NCBI GenBank assembly: GCA_947629855.1 | Contig: CANRFI010000047.1 | Location: forward strand, 1-7,872 | DNA from: an uncultured Clostridia bacterium | GTDB lineage: Bacteria; Bacillota_A; Clostridia; TANB77; CAG-508 | Direction of reading: 5' to 3' | DNA: 7,872 nucleotides | Shown here: piece after piece, positions 5,870-7,872 of the stretch | Position numbering within the stretch: the stretch's first letter is position 1 | How the letters are laid out: every line of letters begins with the position of its first letter | Translations under genes and position numbers: made by a program | Notes under the pieces: model-generated | Told to the model about the DNA's origin: nothing | Database searches by the model: none | Seen by the model: only the letters and a program-made list of their open reading frames with translations

Positions 5870-6555
5870 GATTTACTCTAGACCTAGGATAAAAATTCCT
5901 AAAATTATAATAAGAAAGAAAAAAATGACTACATTGTTAGTCATTTTTGTGATAGCAATTCTTACAGCCATAATTATTTTAGATGCTATTTTACCTATGT
6001 TTGATACATTGTGTGAAAATAGGGCAGAAGCAATAGCAACAATTGTTTCCAACGAACAAGCAACTACTGTAATAAAAAAACACACATATGATGAATTATA
6101 CACAATTGAAAAAGATGGAGAAGGCAACATTACTATGATAAAATCAAATGTAATGCCAATTAATGAAATTATTTCTGATATAGCAAATAAAATACAAGAG
6201 GGAATTGATAAAAGAGGAAGAGAAAATGTAGAGATAGCACTTCGGAAGTTTTACAGGCTTTAAATTATTTGCAGGTGGAGGACCTAAAATTAAAATAAAA
6301 ATAACACCAATTGGAAATGTTACAACAGATTTAAAAAGTGAATTTATCGCACAAGGAATTAATCAAACTTTACATAGAATTTATTTACAAGTAAATTGTA
6401 AAGTTGAAATTTTAACACCATTTGACAGTATTGAAAAAAGCATTTCAAATCAAGTTTTAATAATGGAAAATATTATTATTGGAAAAATACCTGAAACATA
6501 CTACAATTTAGAGGGAATGGAAGGAGGAAGCGATACTTTAAACGTAGTACAATAA
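5862..6555 (+). pseudogene. yunB: Sporulation protein YunB, reading frame broken by a +1 frameshift
   Basis: YunB is a mother-cell sporulation protein of the sigma-E regulon in Bacillus; its biochemical role is unknown. The first half (5862-6242) begins with a basic stretch and one membrane helix at about 24-46. It continues through C-E-N-R-A-E-A near 51-57 to residue 127, then runs out of frame and stops at 6263. The frame one base later, from GGA at 6244 to the stop at 6553-6555, encodes the conserved YunB C-terminal half: G-S-F-T-G, G-G-G-P-K, G-I-N-Q-T-L-H-R-I-Y and I-I-I-G-K-I-P-E-T-Y-Y. Skipping one base at about 6243 restores a 230-residue protein, against about 254 in Bacillus. The start overlaps the end of sipL by 8 bases, suggesting translational coupling. 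A real mutation, a sequence or assembly indel, or programmed frameshifting could explain the break. The family call is firm, the status is not. Confidence 0.88.
6240..6246 (+). other. Frameshift point in yunB (CTT CGG A)
   Basis: The last codon aligned with the YunB family in the first frame is CTT (6240-6242). The next codon in that frame is CGG, while GGA starting at 6244 resumes the family sequence. The extra base is therefore c6243 or one of its neighbours. CGG is otherwise used in this window only in the unusual 1527-2276 gene. Confidence 0.85.
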
Positions 6556-6651
6556 GCTTTACAAAGTATTTTTAGTATGTTAATATAATATTAGCAATAA
6601 AAAAATGATAATTTAAAGGAAAGGAATTAATTAAATAGATTAATATTTCTA

Positions 6652-6657
6652 TATAAT
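6652..6657 (+). promoter_or_regulatory. Isolated -10-like TATAAT before the 365-residue unknown gene
   Basis: TATAAT at 6652-6657 would start transcription near 6664, only about 10 bases before ATG 6675, but no recognisable -35 lies 16-18 bases upstream. A second TATAAT at 6584-6589 has TTTACA at 6558-6563 with a too-long 20-base spacer. Neither is convincing. The gap 6556-6674 also contains an orphan AAAGGAAAGGAA (6615-6626) with no start codon at ribosome-binding distance. Confidence 0.2.
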
Positions 6658-6674
6658 TGATTATATGAGAAAAA

Positions 6675-7772
6675 ATGAGTAACAAAAGAACAAAACCTAC
6701 AACTCAAGGGGATTACATTTTCGAAGATGCAATACCAAACATACCAGAAATTAATTTGGCAGAATTACGAAAAATAGAAGAAAAATTAAAAGATTATGTA
6801 TCAGGTAAAAGTAAAGATGGAATAACTATGCAAGAAGCCCAAAATTTTTTGGACTGGGTTAGTTTTAATGCAAGAAATTATGTTATAGATAAAACAAATG
6901 AATCGATTTTGATAGCTAGTATGGCAGGGCAATGTGCATTAACACAAGATATAAATTATGAAATCTTAAAAAAAATCGGATTAGATATAAGAGCATTTAA
7001 TATGAGCAACACAATAGGAGATATACCAATGAGAAATGAAGATAAGGATTATTTTGCTTTTTTATATGGTAAAAATGTTGGTGTAAGACATGCAGTTGCA
7101 TTAGTAAATATTCCAATTATAGATAATAAAAATAATACTAAACTATATAAATTTCAACTAGATCCTACATTTAGGCAGTTTTGTTTAAAAGAAAATTGCA
7201 ATATAGATATTTTTAGTGATGAAGAAAGAGAATTCGTATCTCCAGACCCAGGATATTTTATGATGCAAGATACTTTAACTAAATTAGGAGTAGAACCAGA
7301 ATTAGCACAAAAGTCAGAAAATTTAGCAAAAGAAATTATAAGAAATGGTTATTTTTTACTTAATGAAGAATCTGCAAAACTATATGGAGATGCATTTGTA
7401 AGAGCAAGTAAGAGATTAGAGTTCCAAAATACTAAAATATATATGACGGGATTAGATTATATTAAAAATTTTGAAAATAATCCTAGTCTTATAATTAAAA
7501 TGGTTGGTGAAGAATATAAAAAATTACCAAGTGAAATACAAGAGCCTAAACCAAATGTATTTTCAAGGATAATAAATTATATAAAAAATAGATTTCAATC
7601 TAATAAGAAACCCATTGCATTACCATTATATGAGCCAAAAACAGAAAATCTACAATCTGCTAAGTTAACAGAAGAACAATTAAAAGATTTTAAAAATGGT
7701 GAAAAAAGCGTATTAAAACATTATAATGAAAGCAATTATAATGTAGAGAATAAAGATGAAAAAGAATTATAA
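6675..7772 (+). CDS. Unknown soluble protein with a putative papain/transglutaminase-like Cys-His-Asp triad
   Basis: Not recognised as a named family. The product is 365 residues, lysine- and glutamate-rich, with no signal peptide or membrane helix. C87 in A-G-Q-C-A-L-T starts a probable helix. H139 in V-R-H-A-V-A-L-V lies on a hydrophobic strand. D163 in F-Q-L-D-P-T-F-R-Q-F ends the next strand. This order and spacing resemble papain- and transglutaminase-fold cysteine enzymes, in which H-A/S-hydrophobic and Y-x-x-D-P-T signatures are common. The C-terminal 200 residues are helical, with no known motif, and end in a charged tail. The start is forced by an in-frame stop at 6666-6668, yet the ribosome binding site is poor (GAGA at 6667-6670). 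It follows yunB by about 120 bases and converges on rpsI. Enzymatic function is inferred only from the residue pattern. Confidence 0.85.
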   Translation: MSNKRTKPTTQGDYIFEDAIPNIPEINLAELRKIEEKLKDYVSGKSKDGITMQEAQNFLDWVSFNARNYVIDKTNESILIASMAGQCALTQDINYEILKKIGLDIRAFNMSNTIGDIPMRNEDKDYFAFLYGKNVGVRHAVALVNIPIIDNKNNTKLYKFQLDPTFRQFCLKENCNIDIFSDEEREFVSPDPGYFMMQDTLTKLGVEPELAQKSENLAKEIIRNGYFLLNEESAKLYGDAFVRASKRLEFQNTKIYMTGLDYIKNFENNPSLIIKMVGEEYKKLPSEIQEPKPNVFSRIINYIKNRFQSNKKPIALPLYEPKTENLQSAKLTEEQLKDFKNGEKSVLKHYNESNYNVENKDEKEL

Positions 7773-7798
7773 AAAAACCAGTAAAAACTGGTTTTTTT
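7771..7798. terminator. Bidirectional terminator between the 365-residue unknown gene and rpsI
   Basis: An A run plus ACCAGT (7771-7782) pairs with ACTGGT plus a T run (7787-7798) around an AAAA loop. The stem is flanked by A on the left and T on the right, so it works as a U-tailed hairpin on both strands. It overlaps the stop codons of both converging genes. Confidence 0.85.
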
Positions 7799-7872
7799 TA
7801 TCTCTTACTAAATTGTGGAGCTTTTCTAGCTTTTTTAAGACCATATTTCTTTCTTTCTTTCATACGAGGATC
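7798..7872 (-). CDS. rpsI: 30S ribosomal protein S9, C-terminal end (partial)
   Basis: Read on the minus strand, the last 24 codons before TAA (complement of 7798-7800) encode D-P-R-M-K-E-R-K-K-Y-G, then K-K-A-R-K-A-P-Q-F-S-K-R. This is the highly conserved C-terminal tail of ribosomal protein S9, whose final S-K-R reaches toward the P-site tRNA in the 30S subunit. The rest of the gene lies beyond the window edge; rplM (L13) would normally precede it in the operon. Only the tail is seen, but it is diagnostic. Confidence 0.95.
   Translation of the reverse strand, partial: DPRMKERKKYGLKKARKAPQFSKR

Noticed and set aside
5873..6130. Minus-strand open frame opposite the yunB start
   Set aside because: Its hydrophobic content mirrors the YunB membrane helix on the other strand.

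Overview
The window is a strongly AT-rich stretch of a low-GC Gram-positive chromosome. Its centre carries the endospore genes spoIIID, yabG, veg, a sipL-type SPOCS/LysM gene and yunB in one orientation. A LysM-tailed three-SPOCS protein beside yabG and veg points to an anaerobic, spore-forming member of the Clostridia, not a Bacillus. I cannot name the species; the very low GC and the unknown genes would suit an uncultured gut lineage.

Left part (1-2309): two membrane-protein genes, a PAP2-type lipid phosphatase and a CmpB-type putative ABC transporter permease, are followed by an isolated gene of unknown function. That gene (1527-2276) has its own near-perfect sigma-A promoter and its own strong terminator. 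It encodes a two-helix membrane anchor followed by a domain with a Cys/His/Asp pattern like papain- or transglutaminase-fold enzymes.

Middle part (2310-6555): a sporulation block. SpoIIID is a mother-cell transcription regulator. YabG is a coat-associated cysteine protease with visible His and Cys catalytic motifs. Veg is a small conserved protein behind a textbook sigma-A promoter. SipL is the coat-morphogenesis protein that links SpoIVA to the forespore surface in Clostridioides. YunB is a membrane-anchored sporulation protein. SpoIIID and Veg have private terminators, and sipL and yunB overlap by 8 bases. The yunB reading frame is broken by one extra base at about 6243, after which the conserved YunB C-terminal half continues in the +1 frame to 6555. 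It is a pseudogene, a sequence error or, less likely, a site of programmed frameshifting.

Right part (6556-7872): an unrecognised soluble 365-residue protein, again with a Cys/His/Asp arrangement, converges on the 3' end of rpsI (ribosomal protein S9) on the minus strand. The two genes share one bidirectional terminator.

No rRNA, tRNA, CRISPR array, insertion sequence or riboswitch was recognised. No gap between genes exceeds 300 bases; the longest, 2277-2552, holds a terminator, some short AT-rich repeats and a tentative sporulation promoter. The items most worth a second look are the yunB frameshift, the two unknown putative cysteine-triad proteins, and a three-copy 11-bp direct repeat of Pho-box type between yabG and veg.
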